Positions 53,201-63,124 of a stretch of 64,000 nt of DNA are shown here, piece after piece. The stretch is from the NCBI RefSeq assembly GCF_029027405.1, contig NZ_CP093396.1, positions 1,860,001 through 1,924,000 of the forward strand, read 5' to 3'. Made by a program: the position numbers and the translations under genes. Position 1 is the first letter of the stretch, and each line of letters begins with the position of its first letter. The stretch is from Sulfurimonas sp. (GTDB taxonomy: Bacteria > Campylobacterota > Campylobacteria > Campylobacterales > Sulfurimonadaceae). The notes below the pieces were generated by a model. That model was given only the letters and a program-made list of their open reading frames with translations, did no database searches and had not been told where the DNA came from.

Positions 53201-56068
53201 ATCGGTAGTAGATGCTACGCTGCACTTCTCTTGCTCAACCCATTTTCTTACAGTCTGTGTTAAAAATGCATTACCCGCACCCTTAACCTTAGATGCTACA
53301 TATGTCTCATGCTCTATAGTTATCTCTATCTCCGTACCTGAAGTTAGTTTTCCTTCTTTATCTACAACTATTACTTCGATATCTGCACTAGTGCCTTTTT
53401 CATAAATCCACTTACTATTTTTAAGACCCACAAAACGATCTCTTCCAAAATACTTTGCCCTAGCACTAGATGCTACAAACTTACCTCTATCATCTTTAAC
53501 GGCAGACTCAACTACTATAGAACCATAGTATAGATTAAACACAGGTACTTTAAAACTGGTCTGATTTTCACCCTTAGCATCTAGACGACTTCTAATATCT
53601 AAGAGTTTATTTTGAGAAAAGTACCCAGAAGAGCTAAATCTAAATCCTTTAGCTAAAGGTATATTTGTAAAAAAAGACTCCTGCTTTAGATGTGCATTTA
53701 CTCTAATATCTGCATCACTAAAGACTCCACCTGAGTGAAGTGTAGCGATAGAATCTACTCTAATAGTATCATTTGATTCAAATGACTCTCCATTAAGTTG
53801 GGTTTTTACTTTAAAAGGAGATGGAGTAAAGTCACTTACTAAAAAGTCCATAGGAGTAAACTTTATGCTTTTTAGTTTTGAATCAACATAATATTCTCTT
53901 TTAAGATTAAATCTATATTTACCTGTAGTTGCATTTTTAGGAACTACAAACTCATCACTAAAAGAACCAAACTCATTAAGAGATAAAGCCGTTTTTTTAT
54001 AGACCTCTTTTCTTTGTGGATCATATACACTTAGTGTGTAGCTAGATTTTTGTGGTGCTACATAACTAGTGTTATTTTGATCTCTAACATAAAGTTTAAA
54101 CTCAACCTTATCTCCTAGTTTATAAACACCCTGAGCCGTTGTACCCCATGCAGATGCATGTTGTAAATATCCCTGTGTTCGTGCATAAGTCCCACTACTT
54201 CTGACTTCAAAGTTATAATCAAGTGGAAGAAGAGCTATTTCTTCATCTTTTTCTACCATTACAAAGTATCTCTCTTTCTTCTTTGAAAGCCAGTAGGAGA
54301 AGTGTTGTAGATTTGGGTCAAGTTTACTTATCCCTTCAAAACTAACAAGTCCATTCTTATCACTAAGTAAACCAAATACCGACATTTGAAGTTCAGTTAA
54401 ATTGTTATATGTACCTTTGTATAGAGTCACTTTAGCATCTTTAACAGGAAGTCCATCACTAAACCTACTTATCCATACAAGAGAGTTAAAATGTCCCATT
54501 TTTGCATGGACTTGAAAAGGAGTTACTTGTGCAAAAAGTCTGTTTTGATATTTATATGCGCTAAGTGGTCGTTGAGATATACTCCCATAAAATACGCCAG
54601 ACTTGTTATCTAGAATCTCTCTAATGCCAAGTTTTACCTTGTAAGCCACATCTTCTTTTTTATTTATCTTTAGAGTTTTTTTAAGACCTTTTTTATCTTT
54701 AGAGAACTGAAGTATGTCGTAGTTAAAGTCTATAAAATCCAAGTTTGTCACATAGGCACCTAAAGCACTATCTACCCTACTCTCTAAGACAGCATATGAA
54801 TAGTTCATCTTTAGTTTTGGATCTCTATGTGCTGTAAAAAAGTCAAACTTTATTTCAGGTTTTTTCAACATATTTTTAAATATGCTTTTGACTGTATCTA
54901 GTGTTCCTTTCTTTATTTTTGTCTCTTCTATCTCCTTAATTTTTCTACCAAATAAGTCTGCAAATTCTTTTTTATTTATAGAGACTAGATACTTCTGGTT
55001 TGCCTTTAAAAGTTCTGGTAACCAGACTGTATATAACTTGCCTTTTCTATGGGGATAAGAGACTCTATTATAGTCATAACTATTTTTCCAAGGATCATAA
55101 TCTTTTCTTCCACCATCAAGCCTAGGAAGAAAACTAATGTTATTTTTTACCATAGAATTTGCTACAGGAGTACTAAAGAGAAGTCCAACAGAAGAGAGAG
55201 GTTTACATAACTTTTGGAGCCTATCTATTTTTTTAAGAGTATCAATTCCTATAATTTGAGCCGATTTTTTATCTTTTAAAGTACACCTTATACCTTTAAA
55301 CTCAAGCTCTGGAAATGTCATAAATCTTTTTAAAACTTTCTGCTCAACTCCCGCTTCTCCTCCACTTAAAGCACTCAGACCTGCTTGGATATTTAGCTTT
55401 ATATTTTCATCTTGGGCAAGTCTTCTTTTTGGCTCAATTACCCAAATAAAAGAGTTTGTACTACTATTTATATCTAAGTTTTGAGTTGTGTCTTCATAGT
55501 AAGGCTTTACTCTTTGAAGTTTTTTTCCAAAAGCTACAACACCAAATCTTTTTCCTCTAGAATTTGTAAAAAATATTGACTTCTCAACTGATTCTTTTTT
55601 TACAGGCATATTAAATCTTAGCACAATAAGTGGAGTTACAGGAGATAACCATGTTTTAAAATATGTGTATGTTACCTTAGGTCTTTGAGTTATAAAACTA
55701 CTTGTATAACTGTTTAGCATCTCTATATTACTAGTAGTTTTAAATCCTTTATTAACTTTTACAACATACTTTGTAGCTTTTTTCAATCTTGTTTTTTCAT
55801 TTAGTTGACAAGACAGAGCAGATAAGTTTAACCATCTCCATTCGCACTCTAATTTTGGACTTATCTCTATTGGTATCTCTGATGCTTTTCTATCCATCTT
55901 TCCTAGTGCTACCACATCTCTGTCAAACTGGATAACTATCTGTCTAGATGTAGGTACATCCTTGCCATTTGGGGTTATACGAAGCACTTTTAGGTAATCG
56001 TTTGAGATGTTTTGTGCATGTATCGAACTAAATAATATACTTAAAATAATTACTAATATAGGTTTCAT
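50219..56068 (-). CDS. Bacterial alpha-2-macroglobulin (YfhM-like)
   Basis: A 1949-residue periplasmic protein that traps foreign proteases, thought to protect the envelope when the wall is broken. It has a type I signal peptide (about 1-18, IHA-Q) without a lipobox Cys, unlike E. coli YfhM, which is a lipoprotein. Macroglobulin-like beta domains fill the N-terminal part, followed by the A2M domain (LTGWRIIAFGVNKDD near residue 1255) and the thioester domain with Cys1438 in FCWEQRLS, the CxEQ thioester motif. The bait region is expected near the Gly-rich stretch NAGGDGGGVAQ. It is the first gene of the A2M-pbpC pair. Confidence 0.93.
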   Translation of the reverse strand: MKPILVIILSILFSSIHAQNISNDYLKVLRITPNGKDVPTSRQIVIQFDRDVVALGKMDRKASEIPIEISPKLECEWRWLNLSALSCQLNEKTRLKKATKYVVKVNKGFKTTSNIEMLNSYTSSFITQRPKVTYTYFKTWLSPVTPLIVLRFNMPVKKESVEKSIFFTNSRGKRFGVVAFGKKLQRVKPYYEDTTQNLDINSSTNSFIWVIEPKRRLAQDENIKLNIQAGLSALSGGEAGVEQKVLKRFMTFPELEFKGIRCTLKDKKSAQIIGIDTLKKIDRLQKLCKPLSSVGLLFSTPVANSMVKNNISFLPRLDGGRKDYDPWKNSYDYNRVSYPHRKGKLYTVWLPELLKANQKYLVSINKKEFADLFGRKIKEIEETKIKKGTLDTVKSIFKNMLKKPEIKFDFFTAHRDPKLKMNYSYAVLESRVDSALGAYVTNLDFIDFNYDILQFSKDKKGLKKTLKINKKEDVAYKVKLGIREILDNKSGVFYGSISQRPLSAYKYQNRLFAQVTPFQVHAKMGHFNSLVWISRFSDGLPVKDAKVTLYKGTYNNLTELQMSVFGLLSDKNGLVSFEGISKLDPNLQHFSYWLSKKKERYFVMVEKDEEIALLPLDYNFEVRSSGTYARTQGYLQHASAWGTTAQGVYKLGDKVEFKLYVRDQNNTSYVAPQKSSYTLSVYDPQRKEVYKKTALSLNEFGSFSDEFVVPKNATTGKYRFNLKREYYVDSKLKSIKFTPMDFLVSDFTPSPFKVKTQLNGESFESNDTIRVDSIATLHSGGVFSDADIRVNAHLKQESFFTNIPLAKGFRFSSSGYFSQNKLLDIRSRLDAKGENQTSFKVPVFNLYYGSIVVESAVKDDRGKFVASSARAKYFGRDRFVGLKNSKWIYEKGTSADIEVIVVDKEGKLTSGTEIEITIEHETYVASKVKGAGNAFLTQTVRKWVEQEKCSVASTTDIVKCSFIPKNSGYYRFTAKIKDSKNKEHKSMIHAWVSGSGNLLWNQSNDATLKIIPEQNSYKIGDKARYLVKNPFPGAKALVTIERYGIIDSWIETLETSTHVIEVPIKSEYLPGFYLSVVVLSPRVEKPKGLSKVDLGKPSYKMGYIKTLVKDSFKELSFDITTDKEIYKPREKVKVRLKVNIPKAGKSEPYEIAIAVVDESVLALNKSGNRYYDPYLGFNKLESLDIKNYSLISRLIGRQKFEKKGANAGGDGGGVAQSQLRNLFKYVTYWNPSIVVRNNLASEVEFEVPDNLTGWRIIAFGVNKDDMMGLSTKSFKVNRPTEIRPVMPNQLLQGDSFKAGFSVMNRSAKTRNIKVDIQVSGAISKTIKKEFKINLKPYERKSIYIPVKTTTFGELTFSATGGDAFDADSLEYIVVVNKRRSLETSALYGSTKDSLTKKAIHIPKDIHTDVGEIGVSLSSSAIGNIDGAFKYLKEYPFFCWEQRLSKSLGASKNVELSEYLKEEDRWKDAKKLIEKTMQSASSFQAPNGGMSFWRGQNAYVSPYLSAYTALAFEWLKEDGYEVPTKVSENLNKYLLDMLRNENLPSHYSKGMSSSVRAVALNALSKSKIVVASDIRRYKDHVADMDLFGKSNFLQAALATKGVSSDTKTKVLDSILSHVNETSSKIGFSEDLGDDYSQMLSSSLRTECSILSTLVQAQDEHLLALKVESLTPKLLRSIMHSRKNKDYWGSTQENLFCLNAIVDYAKVYESKDPSMKVIVKLDNKVFAQTTFDKKSDVEVEVSRGLRPSDEDKKTDLTINKYGEGRLYYSAKISYALKAKNADRINSGIEVRREYSVEKDGKFVMLKAPMQIKKSDILRVDIFVSVPAARHFVVIRDPMAGGLEPVNSDLATSSQVDADKGAFVASKGSWWFSRGEWSSYGRYFWSFYHKELKHDGANFYADYLPTGNYHLSYTAQAIAEGEFSIMPAHAQEMYDSDIYGKSLPSELKVIDD

Positions 56069-56182
56069 AAAATCTCCAAAATAAATGTTAGCTTATTATA
56101 TAATTTTGCAAAACAATTGCTACTTAAAAAATATACTTTGTCCTCTTACTAGCATCTAAGCAAATCCTCACTTATTTTAAGA

Positions 56183-56188
56183 TATAAT
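56183..56188 (+). promoter_or_regulatory. valS -10 box
   Basis: TATAAT lies 36 bases before the valS start in the region shared with the divergent A2M gene. AAGG stands about 10 bases before the ATG. No T-box-like leader is visible. Confidence 0.5.
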
Positions 56189-56224
56189 CGCGAAATTTTA
56201 AATAGACAATTTTAAGGCGATTAT

Positions 56225-58828
56225 ATGTCCCAAAACAGCTACCTCCCCAGTAAAATAGAGAATAAATTTTATAAAATATGTGAAGATAGAAAGTACTTCG
56301 AAATAGATGGCAACAAAGCTATTCAAGAAGAGGGAAAAAACTTCTCTATTATGATGCCTCCTCCAAATGTAACAGGTCGTTTACATATTGGTCACGCACT
56401 TACCTTTACACTTCAAGATATCATAACTCGTTATAAACGAATGGATGGATATAAAACTCTATGGCAACCTGGAACAGACCACGCAGGAATAGCTACTCAA
56501 AATGTTGTAGAAAAACAAATACTAGCAAGCGGAACAACAAAAGAGGCCATAGGTCGTGAAGCATTTTTAGAGCGAGCATGGGCTTGGAAAGAAGAATCTG
56601 CTGGAATTATGACAGACCAACTTCGTAAGATGGGTGTAACTCCTGCTTGGGAAAGAGAACGATTTACTATGGATGAAGGTTTACAAACATCTGTAAAAGA
56701 ATCATTTGTAAAACTTTATGATGAAGGTCTTATAATTCGTGGAAACTACATGGTTAATTGGTGTACTCATGATGGAGCTTTAAGTGACATAGAAGTTGAA
56801 CATGAAGATACTAATGGAAAATTTTATCATATCAAGTATCCTTTTGCAGATGGAAGTGGTCATGTAGAAGTTGCAACAACTAGACCTGAAACTTACTTTG
56901 GTGATACAGCTGTAATGGTTCACCCTGAAGATGAAAGATATAAAGACCTTATTGGTAAAAAGATAAAACTACCTTTACTAGACAGAGAAGTAGCAATCAT
57001 TGCTGATGAACATGTTGATATGGACTTTGGAACAGGTGTTGTTAAAGTTACTCCTGCTCATGATCAAAATGACTACGAAGTTGGAAAAAGACATAACTTA
57101 GAGTTTATTACTGTTTTTGATGAAAAAGGGATTTTGAATGATTATGCTGCTGAGTTTAAAGGTTTAGACAGACTAAAAGCCCGTAAAGTAATTGTGGATA
57201 GACTACAAGAAGAAGGTTTTATGGTTAAGATAGAAGACCATAAACATCAAGTTGGACACTGTTACAGATGTAAAAGTGTTGTTGAGCCTTATATTTCTAA
57301 ACAATGGTTTTTGAAAAAAGAATTAGCTGATAAATCTATACTAAAAACAAATGCAGGTGAAGCTACATTTTTTCCTCCTCACTGGATAAACTCTTACAAC
57401 TCTTGGATGGGTGAACTTCGCGACTGGTGTATTTCTCGTCAACTTTGGTGGGGACATCAGATTCCAGTTTTTTATTGTGATGACTGTGAACATGAGTTTG
57501 CTTCATTAGATGAAAATCCATCATCTTGTCCTAAATGTTCAAGTAAAAACTTAACTCAAGATCCTGATGTTTTAGACACTTGGTTCTCTTCGGCACTATG
57601 GCCTTTTTCTACTCTTGGCTGGGGTCAAGATGGACAAAACGATATGAAAGATTTTTATCCTAATACTCTTTTAATCACAGGTTTTGATATTCTTTTCTTT
57701 TGGGTAGCTAGAATGATGATGATGGGTGAACATTTTAATGGTCAACTTCCGTTTAATCATATCTACCTACACGCTCTTGTTCGTGATGAAAAAGGCGATA
57801 AAATGAGTAAATCAAAGGGTAATGTTATTGACCCTCTTGATATGGTAAACAAATATTCTGCTGATATTTTACGATTTACTCTTGCTATTTCTGCCGCTCA
57901 AGGTCGTGATATTCGCATGAGTACAGAAAAACTAGAGCAAAACCGTAACTTCACAAACAAACTTTACAATGCATCAAAATACTTTCAAATGAACGAAAAA
58001 ACTTTTCCTGATTTAAAAGGCTTTTGTCTTAAAACTGACCTTGGAAAGTATATGGCATCTAGACTAAACTTTGCAACAAAAGAAGTTCGTACTTACTTAG
58101 AGGAGTATAAGTTTAACGATGCAGCTTTAGTTATGTATCGCTTTTTATGGAATGAATTTTGTGATTGGGGAATTGAACTTAGTAAAGCAGATAAAGCATC
58201 TATCATTGAACTTGGAGCTATTTTTAAAGAAGCTATGAAACTACTTCATCCTTTTATGCCTTTTATCACAGAGTATCTTTACCATGAGTTATCTGGTACA
58301 ACGCTAGAAGATAGTGATTCTATTATGATTATGTCTTATCCAACAAAAACAAAAAAACGAAAAGAAGAAAAAACTTTTGAAATCATCATGGATGCTATTG
58401 TTTCTATTAGAAGAGCGAAAGTTCTTGTTGATTTAGCAAACCAAAAAATAGTAAAAGCATTTGTTAAAATTTACAATATTTCAGATAAAGAAAAAAAGAT
58501 GATGTTACCTTTTATCACAAGACTTGCAAAAGTTGAAGTTTTAGAATTTACACAGACTAAAGTAGAAAACTCTGTAAGCGACATCGCTGATTTGTGTGAA
58601 ACTTTTATACCAACTGATTCAATCGATTTGAGCTCAATTATCTCTAAGTTAACAAAACAAGACGAGAAGTTGCAAAAAGAGATAGGAAAACTTAATGGCA
58701 TGCTTAATAATGAAAAATTTGTAGCAAATGCACCTAAAGATGTTCTTGATAAAAATCGTACTCTTCTTTCAGATGCTAAAACAAAACAAAAAAAAGTTTT
58801 AGAGCAGTTAAGCTCACTAAAGGCTTAA
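56225..58828 (+). CDS. valS: Valine--tRNA ligase
   Basis: Charges tRNA-Val and edits threonine. The 867 residues carry the class I signatures HIGHAL (about residue 52) and KMSKSKGN (about residue 526), the editing domain (TTRPETYFGDTAVMVHPED), a zinc-type pair (YCDDCEHEF and SCPKCSS), the WCISRQLWWGHQIPVFYC segment, an anticodon-binding helical domain and the C-terminal coiled coil (SSIISKLTKQDEKLQKEIGK). The length fits the family. The SulP gene starts three bases after its stop. Confidence 0.98.
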   Translation: MSQNSYLPSKIENKFYKICEDRKYFEIDGNKAIQEEGKNFSIMMPPPNVTGRLHIGHALTFTLQDIITRYKRMDGYKTLWQPGTDHAGIATQNVVEKQILASGTTKEAIGREAFLERAWAWKEESAGIMTDQLRKMGVTPAWERERFTMDEGLQTSVKESFVKLYDEGLIIRGNYMVNWCTHDGALSDIEVEHEDTNGKFYHIKYPFADGSGHVEVATTRPETYFGDTAVMVHPEDERYKDLIGKKIKLPLLDREVAIIADEHVDMDFGTGVVKVTPAHDQNDYEVGKRHNLEFITVFDEKGILNDYAAEFKGLDRLKARKVIVDRLQEEGFMVKIEDHKHQVGHCYRCKSVVEPYISKQWFLKKELADKSILKTNAGEATFFPPHWINSYNSWMGELRDWCISRQLWWGHQIPVFYCDDCEHEFASLDENPSSCPKCSSKNLTQDPDVLDTWFSSALWPFSTLGWGQDGQNDMKDFYPNTLLITGFDILFFWVARMMMMGEHFNGQLPFNHIYLHALVRDEKGDKMSKSKGNVIDPLDMVNKYSADILRFTLAISAAQGRDIRMSTEKLEQNRNFTNKLYNASKYFQMNEKTFPDLKGFCLKTDLGKYMASRLNFATKEVRTYLEEYKFNDAALVMYRFLWNEFCDWGIELSKADKASIIELGAIFKEAMKLLHPFMPFITEYLYHELSGTTLEDSDSIMIMSYPTKTKKRKEEKTFEIIMDAIVSIRRAKVLVDLANQKIVKAFVKIYNISDKEKKMMLPFITRLAKVEVLEFTQTKVENSVSDIADLCETFIPTDSIDLSSIISKLTKQDEKLQKEIGKLNGMLNNEKFVANAPKDVLDKNRTLLSDAKTKQKKVLEQLSSLKA

Positions 58829-58831
58829 GCG

Positions 58832-60370
58832 TTGTTTGATTTAAAAAAATATTCTAATGGCAATATTAAAAATGATGTTTTATCTGGTTTAGTTGTTGCT
58901 GTCGCACTTGTTCCTGAAGCAATAGCTTTTAGTTTCATTGCTGGAGTTAGTCCTGTTGTCGGTCTTTATACTGCTTTTATTTTAGGTCTGATTACTTCTC
59001 TTATCGGTGGTAAAGCAGGTATGGTTTCAGGAGCTACAGGAGCAGTCGCTATTGTTTTTGTTGGACTTGGACTTGAAGTGACTACACTATTCCAAGCGCA
59101 AGGAGCTAGTAAAGATGCCTTAGCTATGGGAGTTTTAAACTACATACTCTTAGCAACTGTTGTCGCTGGACTTATTCAAATAGGTATTGGGGCTTTAAAA
59201 CTTGGTAAATTTATCCGTCTTGTTCCAACTCCCGCGATTCATGGTTTTGTAAATGGTCTTGCTATAGTTATTGCAACTGCTCAGTTTAAGTTTTTTGATG
59301 GTCAAGGTTATATGATGTATATCCTAGTTCTCATAACCATGTTTATCATGTACATACTTCCAAAGTACACAAAAGCTGTTCCAGCTGGTCTGGTTGCGAT
59401 AATTTTTGTAACCTTAGGAGTTTATCTAACAAACGCGGACACACTACTTCTTAGTGGTTTAGATGATATGAGTAAATATGCTGGACAACTTCCAACTTTT
59501 GGTGTTCCTTATTATCTTTTTAGTCTAGACGCTATTGTTTTAGTTCTGCCTTTCGCGGTTATCGTTGCCCTCGTTGGTATCATAGAATCACTTCTTACAT
59601 TATCTGTTTTAGATGAACTAAGCAATACTCGTGGGTCTGCTAACAAAGAATGTATCGCTCAAGGAACAGGAAATATTACTTGTGGTTTCTTTGGTGGTAT
59701 GGCTGGTTGTGCCATGATTGGTCAAAGTATCATTAACTACACTTCTGGTGGTATAGGAAGACTTTCTTCTTTTGTGGCTGCCGTAGGGTTAATTATTCTA
59801 GTTGTTTCAATGAGTGGTGTTTTAAATACTATTCCTGTTGCTGTTTTAGTTGGAATCATGTTTATGGTAAGTATTGGTACTTTTGAGTGGTCTAGTTTTT
59901 CTCGTATAAGTCGTATGCCAAAAACAGATGCTTTTGTAATGGTTACTGTAACTCTTATAACAGTTGTAGAAGACTTAGCTATTGCAGTTATTGCCGGAGT
60001 TATTATATCAGCACTTGCTTTTGCTTGGAAACATGCAAAAATATTCTCACGCGTTCATACAGAAGAAGATGGAACTAGAGTTTACGAACTTGACGGTCCT
60101 CTATTTTTTGGTAGTGCTACAACATTTGCAGACAACTTTGATATACCAAATGACCCTTCAAAAGTTGTTATTGACTTTAAAGATGCACGAGTTATGGATG
60201 CTTCAGGTGTTGAAGCAGTAGATGCCATTACTAAAAAATATGAAGATGCTGGGAAAAATTTACTTCTTAGACATTTATCTGCTGATTGTAAAGCTATACT
60301 TAAAAAAGCTGGTCCACATTGCTCATATGAGGAAGATGATCCAACCTATAAAGTAGCATACAACTACTAA
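58832..60370 (+). CDS. SulP-family anion transporter with STAS domain
   Basis: A 512-residue SLC26/SulP permease, for sulfate or bicarbonate or another anion; substrate not decided. It starts with DVLSGLVVAVALVPEAIAFSFIAGVSP, the SulP signature, and has about 11-13 hydrophobic segments. The short cytoplasmic STAS domain is at about 420-505 (VVIDFKDARVMDASGVEAVD, with the conserved Ser). The start is TTG, three bases after valS, with AAAGG nine bases before it, so it is cotranscribed with valS. Confidence 0.92.
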   Translation: MFDLKKYSNGNIKNDVLSGLVVAVALVPEAIAFSFIAGVSPVVGLYTAFILGLITSLIGGKAGMVSGATGAVAIVFVGLGLEVTTLFQAQGASKDALAMGVLNYILLATVVAGLIQIGIGALKLGKFIRLVPTPAIHGFVNGLAIVIATAQFKFFDGQGYMMYILVLITMFIMYILPKYTKAVPAGLVAIIFVTLGVYLTNADTLLLSGLDDMSKYAGQLPTFGVPYYLFSLDAIVLVLPFAVIVALVGIIESLLTLSVLDELSNTRGSANKECIAQGTGNITCGFFGGMAGCAMIGQSIINYTSGGIGRLSSFVAAVGLIILVVSMSGVLNTIPVAVLVGIMFMVSIGTFEWSSFSRISRMPKTDAFVMVTVTLITVVEDLAIAVIAGVIISALAFAWKHAKIFSRVHTEEDGTRVYELDGPLFFGSATTFADNFDIPNDPSKVVIDFKDARVMDASGVEAVDAITKKYEDAGKNLLLRHLSADCKAILKKAGPHCSYEEDDPTYKVAYNY

Positions 60371-60394
60371 TAAATCAAAGGAATAACCAATATC

Positions 60395-63124
60395 ATGAAA
60401 AATACATTTTTTGACTTTAAAATATTGTTTTTATTTTTAGTCCCTTTAATCTCAATACTCTATTTATCATTATCTTTTATTAGTATAAAATATAATAATT
60501 TAAATGAAAGTACAACACATAAATTTTCTGCATATGCAACAAATATTTTCACAAATCTAATCCATGATCTTCAAAAAGAGAGAGGTCTTAGCTCTGGATA
60601 TATTGCTTTTCCTGATAAAAATAGTAAAAATAAACTTTTATCTCAACACAAACAAACAGATAAGTCATATAAGAAACTCCTATCTTTAATCAAACTAATA
60701 TCTGATAAAGAAGAACTACTACAAAAGGAAATAAGAGATAAAAATGATCCATTAGTTAAAAAAAATATTTTATATCTAAATGAACTTAAAAATGTAAGAA
60801 AAAAAATTTTAGATAATTCTTTTAAATTTGATGAACAATTTAAATATTATAGCAAATTAAATGAAAAATTAATGCAATCTATAGAAGTATTAACAATGGT
60901 GATAAATAAATATTCCAATGATAACAATGCTTTATATGAAATACAACTTTTAAAAGAAGATGCTGGAAGGGAGAGAGCAATTATTTACAATCAACTTAAC
61001 TCAAATAAGTTCGAGTATATGTTGCAAATCAAATTTCTTCAATCACAACAAAAACATGAACATGAGGAATTCATGTTAAATGCATCTACGAGTTCAATCT
61101 TTATATATAACTCTATACTTACAAAACAAAATGAAGAAGAACTAAATATATTGAGAAAATCTTTTTTATCAAAATCATTAGATAGTAACGATGCTAAAAA
61201 ATGGTTTAAAGTTACAACATTTAGAATAGACATGCTTGAAAAAATATCTACTAAAATACTTTCTAAATACACTTCTCAATCCGAAGACCTTTACTCTAAT
61301 GCGCTCTTCACTCTTTTCATTGTGATATTATTATGGTTGTTATCTATTATTTCACTAGTAAGTTTGGCAACTATATTAATTAAAAAAATACAAAAAGAAA
61401 ATGAAAATATAGCTGATTTGAAAATGTTTGCACATACATTCAACTCCCACCAAGCTATAACGATAACAGATGCTAATGGAATCATTATAAAAGTCAATGA
61501 TGCATTTACCCGTATTACAGGCTATAGTGCTTCTGAAGTAATTGGTAAAAATCCACGAATACTAAAATCTATGAAACATGAAGAAAATTTTTATAAAAAA
61601 ATGTGGACAGATTTGATTAGCAAAGGGGAATGGAATGATGATATTTACAATAAAAGAAAAAATTCTGAAATTTATTTAGAAAGGCTGTCTATAACAGCAA
61701 TCAAAGATAACAACAACATTACAACTCACTACCTAGCTCAATTTATAGATGTAACTGATATCAAAGAAGCTCAAGAAAAAGCTCAACATCAAGCAGATCA
61801 TGATTTTTTAACAGGTTTAGTAAATAGAAAGTATTTATTACAAAGACTAAATGAAGAGTTGGTTAAAGCCATAAGACATAACTTTTTACATGCCTTTTTA
61901 TTTATAGACCTAGATGCATTTAAAAATATAAATGATACTTATGGGCATGATATAGGGGATAAACTTCTTATAGAAGTGTCAAAAAGGCTTAAATCAATTC
62001 TTAGAGAAGAAGATATTGTTGCAAGAATAAGTGGCGACGAATTTGCAGTAGTTATTCTTAACATTGATAAAGAAACACCAGAAGCGGCTAAAGATGTTAA
62101 AGAAATATGCACAAAAATCATTAATAAACTAAACAAAACATTTATATTTAATGAACAAAAATTAAATATTAGTGCGAGTATCGGGGTTAAACTATTTCCA
62201 GATGACAAGGTAGGTATTCCAGAAATTATGACAAATGCTGATGCCGCAATGTATCAAGCAAAAAGTCAAGGTAAAAATCAATTTGTTTTTTTTAACAAAA
62301 CTATTGAGCTTGAACTAAAACGTCTGCAACTACTTGAAGAAGAATTAATTTTTGCATATAATAATGATGGATTTAAGTTTTATTATCAAGCAAAAGTAGA
62401 TATAAAAACTGGTAACATTATTGGAGCCGAAGCACTGATTAGATGGCAACATCCAAAACGAGGACTTCTATACCCAGATTCATTTTTAAAAGTTTTGACA
62501 GATATGGGTATGATTCATGATATTAGCATACTAGCACTCTCTAGTGCATGTAAATTTATAAAATCATACAAAAAAATATTTAATGGAATTATCTCTATTA
62601 ATATTAATGTAAACGAACTACTTGATCCTTTGTTTGAGCAAGATATAATATCAACTGTTAATAGTTTTGGGGTAAATCCTGCTAATATTGAGCTAGAAAT
62701 CACAGAAAAGGAACTTATTAAAGATATTAGCGCTGCCGTATTAAAAATAGAATCACTTAGAAAAGTAGGTTTTAAATTTGCTATTGATGATTTTGGCATA
62801 GGATGCTCATCTATCTCATATTTAAAACAACTACCTGTAAACTCTTTAAAAATAGATAAAAGTTTTTTAACAAATTTAAATAATTCCTCAAATAAAGAGG
62901 TTATTAAGATGCTAATTCATATGGCAGATACATTCAACATGCAAAGTGTTATAGAAGGTGTAGAAGATAAAGAACAACTCTTATTCATACAAGACAGCGG
63001 AGCAAAACAGTATCAAGGCTACTATTTTTCTAAAGCAATTGATGAAGAAAATTTTGTAAAATTAATAAATAAAACTACAAATTTATCATCACTTTACAAT
63101 AACAAAACTGTCTGGTCTAATTGA
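60395..63124 (+). CDS. NIT-PAS-GGDEF-EAL signalling protein
   Basis: A 909-residue membrane protein that should make or break c-di-GMP in response to a periplasmic signal. Domain order: helix (about 8-28), an NIT-type helical sensor (about 45-290, with LQKERGLSSGYIAF, known from nitrate/nitrite sensing), a second helix (about 303-328), PAS (about 345-455, ITDANGIIIKVNDAFTRITGY), GGDEF (about 470-640) and EAL (about 655-900). The cyclase motif is SGDEF (Ser546), a variant that can be active. The EAL part looks intact: EALIRW (Glu679), ELEITE, DDFGIGCSS and KIDKSF. Its start follows AAAGGAATAACC. Confidence 0.92.
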   Translation: MKNTFFDFKILFLFLVPLISILYLSLSFISIKYNNLNESTTHKFSAYATNIFTNLIHDLQKERGLSSGYIAFPDKNSKNKLLSQHKQTDKSYKKLLSLIKLISDKEELLQKEIRDKNDPLVKKNILYLNELKNVRKKILDNSFKFDEQFKYYSKLNEKLMQSIEVLTMVINKYSNDNNALYEIQLLKEDAGRERAIIYNQLNSNKFEYMLQIKFLQSQQKHEHEEFMLNASTSSIFIYNSILTKQNEEELNILRKSFLSKSLDSNDAKKWFKVTTFRIDMLEKISTKILSKYTSQSEDLYSNALFTLFIVILLWLLSIISLVSLATILIKKIQKENENIADLKMFAHTFNSHQAITITDANGIIIKVNDAFTRITGYSASEVIGKNPRILKSMKHEENFYKKMWTDLISKGEWNDDIYNKRKNSEIYLERLSITAIKDNNNITTHYLAQFIDVTDIKEAQEKAQHQADHDFLTGLVNRKYLLQRLNEELVKAIRHNFLHAFLFIDLDAFKNINDTYGHDIGDKLLIEVSKRLKSILREEDIVARISGDEFAVVILNIDKETPEAAKDVKEICTKIINKLNKTFIFNEQKLNISASIGVKLFPDDKVGIPEIMTNADAAMYQAKSQGKNQFVFFNKTIELELKRLQLLEEELIFAYNNDGFKFYYQAKVDIKTGNIIGAEALIRWQHPKRGLLYPDSFLKVLTDMGMIHDISILALSSACKFIKSYKKIFNGIISININVNELLDPLFEQDIISTVNSFGVNPANIELEITEKELIKDISAAVLKIESLRKVGFKFAIDDFGIGCSSISYLKQLPVNSLKIDKSFLTNLNNSSNKEVIKMLIHMADTFNMQSVIEGVEDKEQLLFIQDSGAKQYQGYYFSKAIDEENFVKLINKTTNLSSLYNNKTVWSN